Notes: a model not told the origin generated them from the letters alone. Positions 35,680-45,000 are shown, counted from the stretch's first letter. The stretch is DNA of 64,000 nucleotides from Arachnia rubra (GCF_019973735.1 NZ_AP024463.1:2666001-2730000), one strand, 5' to 3'. Made by a program: numbers and translations.

Positions 35680-36024
35680 TCACCCCCAGTGGGGCGGCCT
35701 GTCCGCCAGCAGCCGGCGCTCGTCGGCGTTGAGCGGACGCACCAGGGCCTGGCCCCGGGACGAAGTCCCGGCCAGGCCCGTTTGCTTTCTCACCTCAGCC
35801 AGTAAGGCATCGAAACGCGCGAACCCGAGCTCTCGCCGGGCTTCGAGGTCGACGGGGAACGGCCACGGCAGCCGCTTGTTCATCTGCTCCTGTCTGAGGG
35901 CCGCCAGCCGCTCCGCGCCCCACCCGAGACGAGCCAGCTCGGCTGGCAGCCCAGCAGCGTCACCGCTCACCGGAAGCGTCCGCCCCGTCAGCGCCCGGGC
36001 AAGCTCGACCGCCTCATCGGCCAA
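35680..36024 (-). CDS. Small protein encoded after UGPase, unknown
   Basis: The 114-residue protein starts with TTG 36024, two bases after the UGPase stop, implying coupled translation. It is helical and has RRELGFARFDALLAEVRKQT and NADERRLLADRPPHWG. No domain was recognised; codon bias is good. Confidence 0.6.
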   Translation of the reverse strand: MADEAVELARALTGRTLPVSGDAAGLPAELARLGWGAERLAALRQEQMNKRLPWPFPVDLEARRELGFARFDALLAEVRKQTGLAGTSSRGQALVRPLNADERRLLADRPPHWG

Positions 36025-36026
36025 GG

Positions 36027-37403
36027 TCAGGCGCCTAGCACGGTTCCGGCGGGAATGACCTGAGGCGTTCCTTTGTCGGGGAGGTCGACGGCGCCGCGCA
36101 CTTTCACATGCGGCTCAAAGACCCAGTCCCCCTTGATCCGCAGGGCCGTCGCACCGCGCAGCGATGGGGCCTGCGGGATACGGGCCTCGAAATCCTGGAC
36201 GGTCTTGTAGTGGCGGGAGTCGAGGCTGATCTCAGGCGTGGCCGAACGCGCGACGAGGTGCCCGTCCTCGTCGAGGTCGTAGACGTCAGAGCGCAGCAGC
36301 AGCAGCTCGTTGGTGGTCTTCACCGGTTGGAACCGGTCGCGGCCGACGCAGATCGCGGTGGCTCCTGGGAAGACCTCGATGGCAGCCCCCATCGCCGTCT
36401 CCACCTGCACCACCTTCGGGGAGCTAGGATCGGCCGGATCCACAGTCTTCTCGTTGCGAATCATCGGCAGCCCGAGCACCGAGTTGCGCTCACGCAGTGT
36501 GTCAGCCAGGCGCTGCAGATCGAACCACAGGTTGTTGGTGTGGAAGAACGGATGCCGGTGCTCGTCAGTGAAGTAGCCCATCTCCTCGGGCGCCGTCTGG
36601 GCGGTGTCACGGAGGATGAGCTGCCCGTCACGTTTGCGGACGGCCAGGTGACCACCCTTGCGATCGTTGATGGTGCGGCGGCACAGCTCAGCGGCGTAGG
36701 GGGCACCGGAGGCGGCAAACCAGCCGGCCAGCCTCGCATTCGGAGCGGCGCCCAGGTTGTCCCCGTTGGCGGTGCAGGCGTACCGGAACCCCTTGTCGAT
36801 CAGCTGCTGCAGCAGGTTGGAGCTCCACAGGGAGGTGTAGATGTCCCCGTGCCCGGGCGGGCACCACTCAAGCCCCGGATCCGCAGGCCACTCGACGGGG
36901 GTCAGGTCGTCGGCGCGAAGCTTGGGCTCCTGGTTCTGCAGGAAGCTGAGCGGCAGGCCGTCGACGGGAAGGTCGGGGTAGCGGGACAGGTGGGCGAGGG
37001 TGTCGGCCTCAGTGCGGAAGGAGTTCATGAAGAGCAGCGGCAGCGGGGCGTCCCAGTCGCGCCGGGCGGCCTGCACCTGCTGCACGATCAGGTCGAGGAA
37101 ATTGAGGCCATCGCGCACCTCTAGGAGATTCTTGGCCTTGTCAAGTCCCATCGATGTGCCTAGCCCACCGTTCAGTTTGATGATCACGGTGGCGCCGATG
37201 GCCTCGCGCGCCTCGTTGTCGCTGACCTCGACGTCGTCCAGCATCGGCGGGTTGGTGAGGGGCTCGATGTCCTCCTCCCGGATTAGTCCGGTCTCTCCCG
37301 ACTCAACCAGCCGGTAGTAGTGGGAGAACACGTCGACTGCAGGGGTAGCCACCCCGGCGTCAAGCATCTTCTGACGGGCGGCTTCCAGGCCAAGCTGCGA
37401 CAC
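36027..37403 (-). CDS. UTP-glucose-1-phosphate uridylyltransferase, UDPGP (eukaryote-like) type
   Basis: The 458-residue enzyme is of the UDPGP fold rather than the usual bacterial GalU: the nucleotide-binding motif LNGGLGTSMGLDKAKNLLEV (residues about 70-90), then ARRDWDAPLPLLFMNSFRTE, FLQNQEPKL, WCPPGHGDIYTSL and ACTANGDNLGAAPNARLAG. A C-terminal left-handed beta-helix-like section has LRGATALRIKGDWVFEPHVK. It makes UDP-glucose for cell-wall sugars and glycogen-type polymers. A small gene is coupled downstream. Confidence 0.9.
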   Translation of the reverse strand: MSQLGLEAARQKMLDAGVATPAVDVFSHYYRLVESGETGLIREEDIEPLTNPPMLDDVEVSDNEAREAIGATVIIKLNGGLGTSMGLDKAKNLLEVRDGLNFLDLIVQQVQAARRDWDAPLPLLFMNSFRTEADTLAHLSRYPDLPVDGLPLSFLQNQEPKLRADDLTPVEWPADPGLEWCPPGHGDIYTSLWSSNLLQQLIDKGFRYACTANGDNLGAAPNARLAGWFAASGAPYAAELCRRTINDRKGGHLAVRKRDGQLILRDTAQTAPEEMGYFTDEHRHPFFHTNNLWFDLQRLADTLRERNSVLGLPMIRNEKTVDPADPSSPKVVQVETAMGAAIEVFPGATAICVGRDRFQPVKTTNELLLLRSDVYDLDEDGHLVARSATPEISLDSRHYKTVQDFEARIPQAPSLRGATALRIKGDWVFEPHVKVRGAVDLPDKGTPQVIPAGTVLGA

Positions 37404-37525
37404 TGCTGATTTCCCTTCCTCGGTTCCGGCCTCATCCTAATGGCCTGCGACGGTTTGCCGCTGCTCAATGAGAGTTTTCGTGGCGCGGTTCTCACAGTGG
37501 CACAGTTCTTCCAACTGTTTTCCTC

Positions 37526-37603
37526 GTGCACGAAACGCCGCGTCTGCCCGTAACCATCACCACGAGAAGGGGTTATAACCGCTCGCGACGGCGTTTCGTG
37601 CAC
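37526..37603. repeat. 15-bp perfect inverted repeat GTGCACGAAACGCCG
   Basis: Arms at 37526-37540 and 37589-37603, 48 bases apart, in the divergent gap between the UGPase gene and the ROK/oxidoreductase gene. It could be a regulatory site pair or a DNA hairpin; each arm contains the palindrome GTGCAC. Confidence 0.6.
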
Positions 37604-37677
37604 ACCGGAATGTGATGCGGTTATTGCTTTCTTGACTAAATCCGGCCCCAGGCCTACTCTCTGATCGTTCATTTAGG

Positions 37678-37691
37678 TACTTACGTAAGTA
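37678..37691. promoter_or_regulatory. 14-bp perfect palindrome TACTTACGTAAGTA
   Basis: It lies 22 bases before ATG 37714 of the ROK-type repressor fusion. ROK repressors bind such palindromes near their own operon, so this is a good candidate operator for the sugar import operon. Confidence 0.6.
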
Positions 37692-37713
37692 TTCTGAGAA
37701 ATTGAGGTCGCTG

Positions 37714-39999
37714 ATGCCCCCGAGCACGCACGGAAGCAGGCCAAGCCGCATGGCCAGCGTCTATGAGACGCTCGTCACGCATCCGAACTCGACCGTCAGC
37801 TCGCTGATGAGGCAGACCCGGCTCTCGCGACCCACCATCACCACTCTGCTCGACTCCCTCACCGAGATGGGCCTGGTCGCCCCCCAGGGGGCGGAGGGTA
37901 GTGTCGGGCGGCCCGCTGAAACCTGGGCGCCGCGCAAGGACGCCGGGGTGGTCATCGGCGTCGATCTGCTCCAGCACAGCGTCCTGCTGGCCGTGGCCCA
38001 GCTCGACGGCGAGATCATCGAGACGGACCACCGCTCCGGCCTGAGCGTGGACAGCTCGGTCCGGTTCAGGAATGTGCTGGACCTGATCAGCAAACACGTC
38101 ACCGAGGGCACCGCCGGCCCGCCGCGCGCCATCGTCATCTCCACCACCGGGACCGTGGACCTGGATGGCCGCCTGATGCGCAGCGACGCCGTGCCGCAGT
38201 GGGAGGGTTTCGACCTGGGCAAGGAGCTGTCGCAGCGCCTCAGGCTCCCGGTGCGCATCGAGAATGACGTGAATGCCGCGGCTTTCGGGGAGTTCGCGCT
38301 GCGCTGCGGCGATGGCTCCCTCAGCCCCGGCGACGACCTCCTGCTGATCGCCCTGTCCCGGGCGATTGTCACGGGCCTGGTCATGAACGGCAAGCTGCAC
38401 CGGGGGCACCGGCAGAACGCCGGGGAGGTCGGGCTCCGGATCGTCGACGGAGTGGGGCTCTCGCCTGGAAGCCTGGCGCGTGCCGCCGAGAGCATCGGCA
38501 CCGTCTCCGCTGTCCTGGACCCGGCCAGCATCGTCCTGACCCTGCCGAACCGGGAATCCCCCGGGATCCTCGCCGAGATCATCGAACACCTGCGCACCGC
38601 CCGCGAATCCAGTGCCGCGGAACTCAACCTCGAGGTCTCCCGCCTCGGGCAGGGATCCGCCATCGTCGGCGCTCTCTCCCTGGCCCTCCAGGAGGCCCGG
38701 ACCAGTCTCTTCGGCGAGTCCACCGCGCTCATACCGATCCCGAAGGGCCTCAACCACATCACGAGAATCACAGCGAGAGGAATCCACTACCCCATGTCCA
38801 CGGTAAAGCCGGCCGCCTCTGACCGGGCGACGCTGCGCATCGGCGTAGTCGGGGTGGGAGCCCGCTCCGACATCGCCAAGCACTTCGAGCTCCCCGGGCT
38901 GAACTGCCGCATCACCGCTGCCGCGGAGCCCCACCCCGACGGCGAGGCCCGCATCCTGAACCGCATCGGCCGCAGCGACATCAAGCTGACGAGCAGCGTC
39001 ACCGAGCTGATCGCCGAGGGCATCGACGCGGCCCTGGTGACCTCTCCCGACGACACCCACGCGCAGGTGGCCTGTGAGCTGTTGCGGGCTGGCGTGCCCG
39101 TTTACGTCGAGAAACCACTCGCGACCCGCATGGACGACGCGATCGCCATCCTGCAGACCGCGTACGAAACCGGCACGAAGCTGTACGTCGGGCACAACAT
39201 GCGTCACATGCACGTGGTGCGCTCGATGCGGGACCTGATCCGCCGCGGCACCATCGGCGAGGTGAAGGCCATCTGGTGCCGTCATTTCGTCGGCAATGGC
39301 GGTGACTACTACTTCAAGGACTGGCATGCCACCCGTGAGCACGGCACCGGGCTGCTGCTGCAGAAGGCCGCCCACGACCTGGATGTGATGCACTGGCTGG
39401 CTGGCTCCCACACCGAGCAGGTGACCGCGATGGGCGGCCTGACCCTCTACGGCCAGATCACCGACCGCCAGGACCGCTCCGACCAGCTGCTGGGCGACTG
39501 GTTCAGCATGGACAACTGGCCTCCGCTGTCGCAACGGGGCCTCAACCCAGTGGTGGACGTCGAGGACCTGTCGATGATGCTGATGCGGATGGAGTCGGGG
39601 CTGTTCGCCTCCTACCAGCAGTGCCACTACACCCCCGACTACTGGCGCAACTACACCGTGATCGGCACCGAGGGTCGCATCGAGAACTTCGGCGACTACG
39701 AGGGCGGGCACATCAAGCTGTGGAACCGCCGTCACCTCTACGACCCAGAGGGCGATGCCCAGTTCCCGATCAAGGGCGACGACAAGGGACACGGCGACGC
39801 CGACGTCCTGACGGTCAGCGAGTTCGTCTCCTTCATCACCGAGGGCACCCCGACGGACACCTCCCCGCTCGGCGCGTGGTACGCCGTCGCCGCGGCCATC
39901 GCCGCAACAGATTCCATCCGTAACGGCTCTTCCCCCCGGGACATCCCGAAGCTGGCTCCGGAAGTCATCGACTATTTCAACAACAACCAGGTCAAATGA
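37714..39999 (+). CDS. ROK-type repressor fused to Gfo/Idh/MocA oxidoreductase
   Basis: One uninterrupted 761-residue ORF. Residues about 10-60 form a winged helix (NSTVSSLMRQTRLSRPTITT), followed by a ROK domain to about 345 (GVVIGVDLLQHSVLLAVAQL, STTGTVDLDGRLM, RIENDVNAAAFGEFALRCGD). The ATP/zinc parts are weak: LIALSRAIVTGLVMNGKLHR replaces the glycine-rich phosphate loop and no CxCGxxGC cluster is seen. From about 368 a Gfo/Idh/MocA enzyme follows: IGVVGVGARSDIAKHF, VEKPLATRMDD (typical EKP), LLLQKAAHDLDVMHWL. ATG 37714 has TTGAGGT upstream. A separate start for the enzyme at ATG 38794 (GAGAGGA 12 bases upstream) is possible. It heads a sugar ABC importer operon and likely senses its sugar. 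Confidence 0.85.
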   Translation: MPPSTHGSRPSRMASVYETLVTHPNSTVSSLMRQTRLSRPTITTLLDSLTEMGLVAPQGAEGSVGRPAETWAPRKDAGVVIGVDLLQHSVLLAVAQLDGEIIETDHRSGLSVDSSVRFRNVLDLISKHVTEGTAGPPRAIVISTTGTVDLDGRLMRSDAVPQWEGFDLGKELSQRLRLPVRIENDVNAAAFGEFALRCGDGSLSPGDDLLLIALSRAIVTGLVMNGKLHRGHRQNAGEVGLRIVDGVGLSPGSLARAAESIGTVSAVLDPASIVLTLPNRESPGILAEIIEHLRTARESSAAELNLEVSRLGQGSAIVGALSLALQEARTSLFGESTALIPIPKGLNHITRITARGIHYPMSTVKPAASDRATLRIGVVGVGARSDIAKHFELPGLNCRITAAAEPHPDGEARILNRIGRSDIKLTSSVTELIAEGIDAALVTSPDDTHAQVACELLRAGVPVYVEKPLATRMDDAIAILQTAYETGTKLYVGHNMRHMHVVRSMRDLIRRGTIGEVKAIWCRHFVGNGGDYYFKDWHATREHGTGLLLQKAAHDLDVMHWLAGSHTEQVTAMGGLTLYGQITDRQDRSDQLLGDWFSMDNWPPLSQRGLNPVVDVEDLSMMLMRMESGLFASYQQCHYTPDYWRNYTVIGTEGRIENFGDYEGGHIKLWNRRHLYDPEGDAQFPIKGDDKGHGDADVLTVSEFVSFITEGTPTDTSPLGAWYAVAAAIAATDSIRNGSSPRDIPKLAPEVIDYFNNNQVK

Positions 40000-40022
40000 C
40001 CGACACAAAGAAGGAGAACCCG

Positions 40023-41285
40023 ATGAAGCGTCGCACGTTCCTGGCGGCCGCCTCAGTACTTGGAATCGCACCTGCCCTGTCCGCCTGCTCCAGCCAGACC
40101 AGCCAGGGCTCCGCGGAGTCGCTGAGCAAAGACACCGAGGCCGAGCTGACTCTGTTCTACTGGGACAAGGCTCAGAAGCCCACCATCGAGGCCAACATCG
40201 CCGCCTTCAACAAGGAGTACCCGAAGATCAAGGTGACTCCGTCGGTCGCGGTCTACAAGGACTACTGGACCAAACTGCGCACCCAAGCCGAGGGCGACCA
40301 GCTGCCCGACGTGTTCTGGATGAACGGCCCCAATTTCCAGCTCTATGCCGGCAACGGGATGCTCGCCGAACTCGACGACCTCCAGGACGTCGCCTGGGAC
40401 AAGTACCCCAAGGCCCTGGTCGACCTCTACACCGCCGAGGGCAAAAAGTACGGGGTACCGAAGGACTTTGACACCATCGCCTGCTTCATCAGCAAGGAGA
40501 TCTTCACCAAGGCCGGCGTCGCGGTCCCCACGAGCGGCTGGACCTGGGAGGAACACCACGCCGCCGCCAAGGCCATCGCCGACGCCAAGGCGGGCTACGG
40601 CGTGGTCGTCGGGCTGACGGACCACCAGTCCAGCTACTACAACACGATCTACCAGGCAGGCGGCTACGTCATCAAGGACCGCAAGTCCGGATATGACGAC
40701 CCCAACACCATCAAGGGCATCCAGTACTGGGTTGACATGATCAAGGACGGCTCCATGCCTGAGCCGAAGGTCATCGCCGACACCGAGGCAGATCATCTCT
40801 TCATGGATGGCCAGGCGGGCATCCTGTGGGGTGGTTCCTGGCTGGTCAAGACGCTGCGTGAGAAGTTCACGGGCGACGAGGTGGTGGTGGTGCCGCTGCC
40901 CAAGGGTGAGAAGGAGGCCACCATCATCCACGGCCTGTCCTACGCTGCCTCGGCGAAGTCGAAGAACCTGCCCGCTGCGAAGGCACTGATCAAGGCGTTC
41001 ACCAGCCAGGCCGGCGAGGAGACGGAGGCCACCAACGGGACCGCGATCCCGGCGTTCAACGGCACCCAGGCCAAGTGGCTGGAACAGGCACCCAGCTGGA
41101 ATCTCGACGTGTTCACTAAGGCCGCCGACAGCTACGCCGTTCCCTACCCGGTGTCGAAGAACACCGCGGTCTGGGAGGAGAAGCAGAACACCATCCTCAG
41201 TGACGTGTTCACCGGCCAGCTGGCCGCCGAGGAAGGCTGCAAGAAGCTGGCTGCCGAGATGAACACGGCCCTCGGACAGGAGTAA
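40023..41285 (+). CDS. Sugar ABC transporter substrate-binding lipoprotein
   Basis: The 420-residue precursor begins MKRRTFLAAASVLGIAPALS and has a lipobox around SAC (residue about 22), with twin arginines possibly allowing Tat export. The body is an SBP_bac_1 sugar-binding fold: LFYWDKAQKPTIEANIAAFN, LRTQAEGDQLPDVFWMNGPN, GWTWEEHHAAAKAIADAKAG, GILWGGSWLVKTLREKF. ATG 40023 has AAGGAGAA upstream. It precedes two permease genes; a shared ATPase elsewhere (MsiK type) would power the importer, since none is encoded here. Confidence 0.92.
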   Translation: MKRRTFLAAASVLGIAPALSACSSQTSQGSAESLSKDTEAELTLFYWDKAQKPTIEANIAAFNKEYPKIKVTPSVAVYKDYWTKLRTQAEGDQLPDVFWMNGPNFQLYAGNGMLAELDDLQDVAWDKYPKALVDLYTAEGKKYGVPKDFDTIACFISKEIFTKAGVAVPTSGWTWEEHHAAAKAIADAKAGYGVVVGLTDHQSSYYNTIYQAGGYVIKDRKSGYDDPNTIKGIQYWVDMIKDGSMPEPKVIADTEADHLFMDGQAGILWGGSWLVKTLREKFTGDEVVVVPLPKGEKEATIIHGLSYAASAKSKNLPAAKALIKAFTSQAGEETEATNGTAIPAFNGTQAKWLEQAPSWNLDVFTKAADSYAVPYPVSKNTAVWEEKQNTILSDVFTGQLAAEEGCKKLAAEMNTALGQE

Positions 41286-41290
41286 GTGAG

Positions 41291-42229
41291 ATGACCGTCG
41301 ACAGGAGCGGCGGGGCCAAGGTGTCGCCCTCCCGCCGGCGTCGCGTCAACCCGATGTCAGTGGGGGCCTGGCCCCTGCTGTTCATCGGGCCCCTGATGCT
41401 CGGCGTCCTGATCTTCTACTATTTCCCGATCATCGGGAACCTGTACGCGTCCTTCACGAAGACGAATGCCTTCGGCGGCAATCAGAAATTCGTCGGGCTC
41501 GACAACTACACGGATCTGCTGGCCCGCCCGGACCTCCCCTCGGCGACGGTCAACACCCTCTTCTACACGGCCGTGGTGCTGCTGGCGGTGCCGTTCTCAG
41601 TGGTGATCGCCTCGCTACTGGAGTTGCCGGGCCTGAAGGGCCGCTCCCTCTACCGGGTCCTGTTCTTCATGCCCTACCTGGCGATGCCGGTCGCGATCGT
41701 CCTGGTGTGGCGGCTGTTCTTCAACGGCAACTTCGGGCTGCTGAACCAGACGGTCAAGGCGCTCGGCGTGGCTGACCCGCCCTACTGGCTGTCCACCCCA
41801 GGGCTCGTCATCCTCGCCGTCGCGTTCTTCGGGATCTGGGCATCGATCGGTTTCAACGTGATCATCCTGTCGGCTGGCCTGAAATCGATCCCCAAAGAGC
41901 TCTACGAGGCCGCGCAGCTGGACGGAGCGGGTGCCTGGCACCAGTTCAAGAACATCACGGTCCCGCTGCTGACACCGTCGATCTTCTTCCTGACGATCAT
42001 GCAGGCCATCGGAGGCTTCCAGCTCTTCGACGCACTGTTCGGGATGCTCGGGCTGAACAATCCTGCGGCGGGCGCCTCCCGGTCGCTGGTCTCGCTGTTC
42101 TACCAGGAGGCATTCGTCAATAACAACCGGGGTGCCGGGGCTGCGATCTCCATCATGATTCTCCTGCTGGTGGGCGCGGTCACCGCGGTCCAGTTCTGGG
42201 CACAGAAGAAGTGGGTGCACTATGTCTGA
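41291..42229 (+). CDS. Sugar ABC transporter permease 1 (MalF type)
   Basis: The 312-residue membrane protein has six hydrophobic segments and the cytoplasmic EAA motif YEAAQLDGAGAWHQFKNIT (residues about 208-226) that contacts the ATPase. It starts 5 bases after the binding-protein stop and overlaps the next permease by 8 bases. MalF-type members form half of the sugar channel. Confidence 0.92.
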   Translation: MTVDRSGGAKVSPSRRRRVNPMSVGAWPLLFIGPLMLGVLIFYYFPIIGNLYASFTKTNAFGGNQKFVGLDNYTDLLARPDLPSATVNTLFYTAVVLLAVPFSVVIASLLELPGLKGRSLYRVLFFMPYLAMPVAIVLVWRLFFNGNFGLLNQTVKALGVADPPYWLSTPGLVILAVAFFGIWASIGFNVIILSAGLKSIPKELYEAAQLDGAGAWHQFKNITVPLLTPSIFFLTIMQAIGGFQLFDALFGMLGLNNPAAGASRSLVSLFYQEAFVNNNRGAGAAISIMILLLVGAVTAVQFWAQKKWVHYV

Positions 42230-43067
42230 GCGTTCACACAACACCTGGAGGCAGCAGGTACGGCTTCTGCCCGCTCACATCATCCTGCTCCTCGGCGGCC
42301 TGACGATGGTCTTCCCGTTCGTGTGGCAGGTGATGATGTCCCTGTCGACGAACCCCGAGATCCAGTCCGTGCCGCCGCAGTTCCTCCCTGCCACACCGCA
42401 GTGGAACAACTACGTGGACGTGTTCGCCCGGATGCCTTTCCTCTCGCAGTTCTGGACGTCGCTGCTGATCACGGTGATACGGACGGGAGCCCAGCTGCTC
42501 CTGTGCTCGATGGCGGGCTATGCCTTCGCCCGGATGCAGTTCCGGGGACGGAATGTGCTGTTCGGCCTGCTGCTGGCGATCCTCATGATCCCAAGCCAGG
42601 CGTTCCTGATCACCCAGTACCAGATCGTCAAGGGCATGGGCCTGCTGGAGACCCCCTGGGGAATCGTGCTGCCCGGGCTGTTCTCCGCCTTCGGAACGTT
42701 CCTGATGCGGCAGGCCTTCATGTCACTGCCCAAAGAGCTGGAGGAGGCTGCCCGCCTCGACGGCTGCAACCCGTGGCAAGTGTTCTGGAAGGTGATGCTG
42801 CCGCTGACCAAGCCCAGCCTGTTCGCCGTCGCCATCACGACGGTGCTGTGGAGCTGGAACGACCTGCTGTGGCCGCTGATCGTCACCACCCGCGAGACGA
42901 ACATGCCGCTCAGCGTCGGCATCGCGACCTTCGCCGGACAGCACCAGGCTGACTGGAACCTCATGATGGCGGCCTCCGTGATGGCGATGGCGCCGATCTT
43001 CGCGCTGTTCTTCGCCATGCAGCGCAAGGTCATCGAGGGCCTGGCGACCTCCGGCCTGAAGGGCTGA
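42222..43067 (+). CDS. Sugar ABC transporter permease 2 (MalG type)
   Basis: The 281-residue protein has six helices and the EAA motif EEAARLDGCNPWQVFWKVML. It overlaps the MalF-type gene by 8 bases, so the two are translated together. With the binding protein it imports a sugar or oligosaccharide whose identity is not visible; the oxidoreductase fused to the regulator suggests a modified sugar. Confidence 0.92.
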   Translation: MSERSHNTWRQQVRLLPAHIILLLGGLTMVFPFVWQVMMSLSTNPEIQSVPPQFLPATPQWNNYVDVFARMPFLSQFWTSLLITVIRTGAQLLLCSMAGYAFARMQFRGRNVLFGLLLAILMIPSQAFLITQYQIVKGMGLLETPWGIVLPGLFSAFGTFLMRQAFMSLPKELEEAARLDGCNPWQVFWKVMLPLTKPSLFAVAITTVLWSWNDLLWPLIVTTRETNMPLSVGIATFAGQHQADWNLMMAASVMAMAPIFALFFAMQRKVIEGLATSGLKG

Positions 43068-43077
43068 CAGCACCGCC

Positions 43078-43111
43078 GCCGCTCCGGGGAGTCATGCCTG
43101 CCCGGAGCGGC
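43078..43111 (+). terminator. Terminator of the sugar import operon
   Basis: Perfect 11-bp stem (GCCGCTCCGGG and complement at 43101-43111) with a 12-base loop, 11 bases after the MalG-type stop. Confidence 0.8.
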
Positions 43112-43153
43112 GAGCGGGCCGGGCGGCCCCGTCCAGCGCGCCTCCCAGATCCC

Positions 43154-43516
43154 CTACTCGAAGGCGATCTCCAGCTCCTCCGCCATTGACTTAAGACGCT
43201 TGTCCCGGGTCCACAGTCGCGCCCCTGGCACCACGAGGACCGCGCCGAGCAGGTTGACGTCCACCAGGCTGAGGCCGCGGCCCCACAGGCGCCTGGACTC
43301 CACGAGGTGCAACATTTCGTCGTCCTGCAGGCTGGGAAACCGGTGCAGGTTCTCCAGGTAGGACATCCGCACCGAGCGAGCGGGCATGGAACTGAGCGCC
43401 AGCTCGCCGATCACCATGGCGTGACAGCCCGCCTCGTCGCCACGCAGCAGACGGACCAAACGCAGGTCGCTGCGGCGAAAGTGGTCGATCCAGACGGAGG
43501 TGTCGACGAGGATCAC
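43154..43516 (-). CDS. vapC: VapC-type PIN-domain toxin
   Basis: The 120-residue protein begins MILVDTSVWIDHFRRSDLRL, with the first catalytic Asp (VDTS), a conserved GEL in MVIGELALSS, the Asp in LSLVDVNLLGAV, and WTRDKRLKSMAEEL, so all the acidic residues of PIN RNases are present. Its start overlaps the antitoxin stop by 4 bases. VapC toxins cut initiator tRNA or rRNA when freed from VapB. Confidence 0.88.
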   Translation of the reverse strand: MILVDTSVWIDHFRRSDLRLVRLLRGDEAGCHAMVIGELALSSMPARSVRMSYLENLHRFPSLQDDEMLHLVESRRLWGRGLSLVDVNLLGAVLVVPGARLWTRDKRLKSMAEELEIAFE

Positions 43517-43719
43517 TTGGCGAGGTCTCCAAGGTCCCGGTTGCGCGCCGACGCCTGCGCCTCGGGCTCAGCGCCACCCAGTGCCGCCAGCCGCCGGGCA
43601 CTCTCAACGCGGATCAGCGTCTCCAGGCCCTCGCGGAGCAGAACGGAACGCTCCTTGACCCCAGTGAGCTCCTGGGCGCGGCTCACCAGGTCATCGTCCA
43701 AGGTCACCGTGGTTCTCAT
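43513..43719 (-). CDS. vapB: VapB-type antitoxin
   Basis: The 68-residue protein from ATG 43719 (GAGAGGA upstream) starts MRTTVTLDDDLVSRAQELTG, a ribbon-helix-helix DNA-binding domain, and ends in a linker that wraps the toxin. An ORF extends to 43773, but that start lies before the ribosome site. It represses its own operon with VapC. Confidence 0.85.
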   Translation of the reverse strand: MRTTVTLDDDLVSRAQELTGVKERSVLLREGLETLIRVESARRLAALGGAEPEAQASARNRDLGDLAK

Positions 43720-43941
43720 GATCGTCCTCTCCGGCATCAAAACTAGCATCAGATGATGCTTTTCCAGCCTCATCCCTGCCTGTCCGACATGACAGATCGA
43801 ACCACATTCTCAGGCCATCGGTCCAAAATCTTGCTGACAATCAGACCGGCATGAGCTGCTGCCACAGCGCCCTCCGAAGCAGGAAGCCCCTACGTTCCGT
43901 CACGTCCAGGCGGCCTTCAAGGCCGAGAGGATCACCGTCTA

Positions 43942-45000
43942 TCAGGCCCACCGGCTGGGCAGCGCCGCGGCAGCCTCCAGGAGCATCCACGCCGAGGCCT
44001 GCACTGACAGGTCCCGCTCTGGGATCCGGCTCCTCCGGTCGGGAACCTGCGCGGGCTGGCTCCATTCATGCCCGAAGACCGGCAGCCCGTCCGCCCCCTC
44101 CGCCGCGTTGCGCCACGCGGCATCCGCGGAGACCCGCACCATGTGCGCGGCGAGCTCCCGGGTAGCGTCATCGCCCTCCAGCCGGTTGGCCACGAGCGCC
44201 AGGTAGCGGGCCAGGATGCCCGCGAACAGGCCGCCGTCGTCGCCATCACGCCCGATCATCACCCCCTCATAGGTGAGGTGACGCGAAGTGGCTGCCACCA
44301 GGTCGGCGATCCGGCGCGGCGACTGCGACCCCATCACCTCTAGCTCAGCGCCGAGCACAACGCCCTGGCAGTAGGTGTAGATGGTGTCGTCGCGCCTGGG
44401 TCCCTCCGGGGTCTGGACGATCCCATCGGCCACCAGGCCGTTGCCGAGCATCAGGTTCCCGGCGATCCAGTCGGTGATCCGCACCGCCTCGTCGCGATAC
44501 CCGGCGCGAGCCAGCATGATGGCCACCGGGCCGTTCGCAGGAGCGTTGAGGAAATTGTCGCCGATCCGCCAGGGCACCACACCCTCGGCCCGGATCGCAC
44601 CGCGGCAGGCCCGGATGATGGAGGCCGCGCTGAACGACAGCTCGAAGACGTCCTGGGCACGCTGCAGGGCAAGTCCCCACCAGGCCATGTCGTCGTAGAA
44701 GCGGTTGGTGCGCCTGCCGCCGTTACGGATCAAGCTGGCGCGCGCCATCCGCCGGGCCAGCCGGGCCCGTTGCAGGCTGGGGGCACGCAGCTGGGCGTCA
44801 GTGATGCAGTCGAGCAGGTGTGCCTGCCACCAGTAGTGCCATGCCAGGAACAGCCGGTGGGACAGCCGCGACGGGTGGGAGATCACCCCGCCCCGGGTCC
44901 CGGGAAGAGCCCAGATCCGCCGGATGCTGCGCGTCAGGACAGCCTGCTCAGCCAGCGCGGCCCGCCCGGCCGGGGTGTCGGTCTGCATTCGCCCTCCCAT
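43942..45000 (-). CDS. GH76-family glycoside hydrolase-like protein
   Basis: The 352-residue (alpha/alpha)6-barrel protein has WHYWWQAHLLDCITDAQLRA at the start, the catalytic-pair motif FYDDMAWWGLALQRA near residue 104, RACRGAIRAEGVVPWRIGDN, then YTYCQGVVLGAELEV and LTYEGVMIGRDGDDGGLFAG. This matches GH76, alpha-1,6-mannanases; actinobacterial members without a signal peptide, as here, probably act on intracellular or envelope mannan intermediates. Start GTG/ATG near 45000 is uncertain. Confidence 0.75.
   Translation of the reverse strand: MGGRMQTDTPAGRAALAEQAVLTRSIRRIWALPGTRGGVISHPSRLSHRLFLAWHYWWQAHLLDCITDAQLRAPSLQRARLARRMARASLIRNGGRRTNRFYDDMAWWGLALQRAQDVFELSFSAASIIRACRGAIRAEGVVPWRIGDNFLNAPANGPVAIMLARAGYRDEAVRITDWIAGNLMLGNGLVADGIVQTPEGPRRDDTIYTYCQGVVLGAELEVMGSQSPRRIADLVAATSRHLTYEGVMIGRDGDDGGLFAGILARYLALVANRLEGDDATRELAAHMVRVSADAAWRNAAEGADGLPVFGHEWSQPAQVPDRRSRIPERDLSVQASAWMLLEAAAALPSRWA

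Noticed and set aside
37681..40071. 796-residue minus-strand ORF
   Set aside because: Antisense of the ROK/oxidoreductase gene; no motif and composition typical of a shadow frame.
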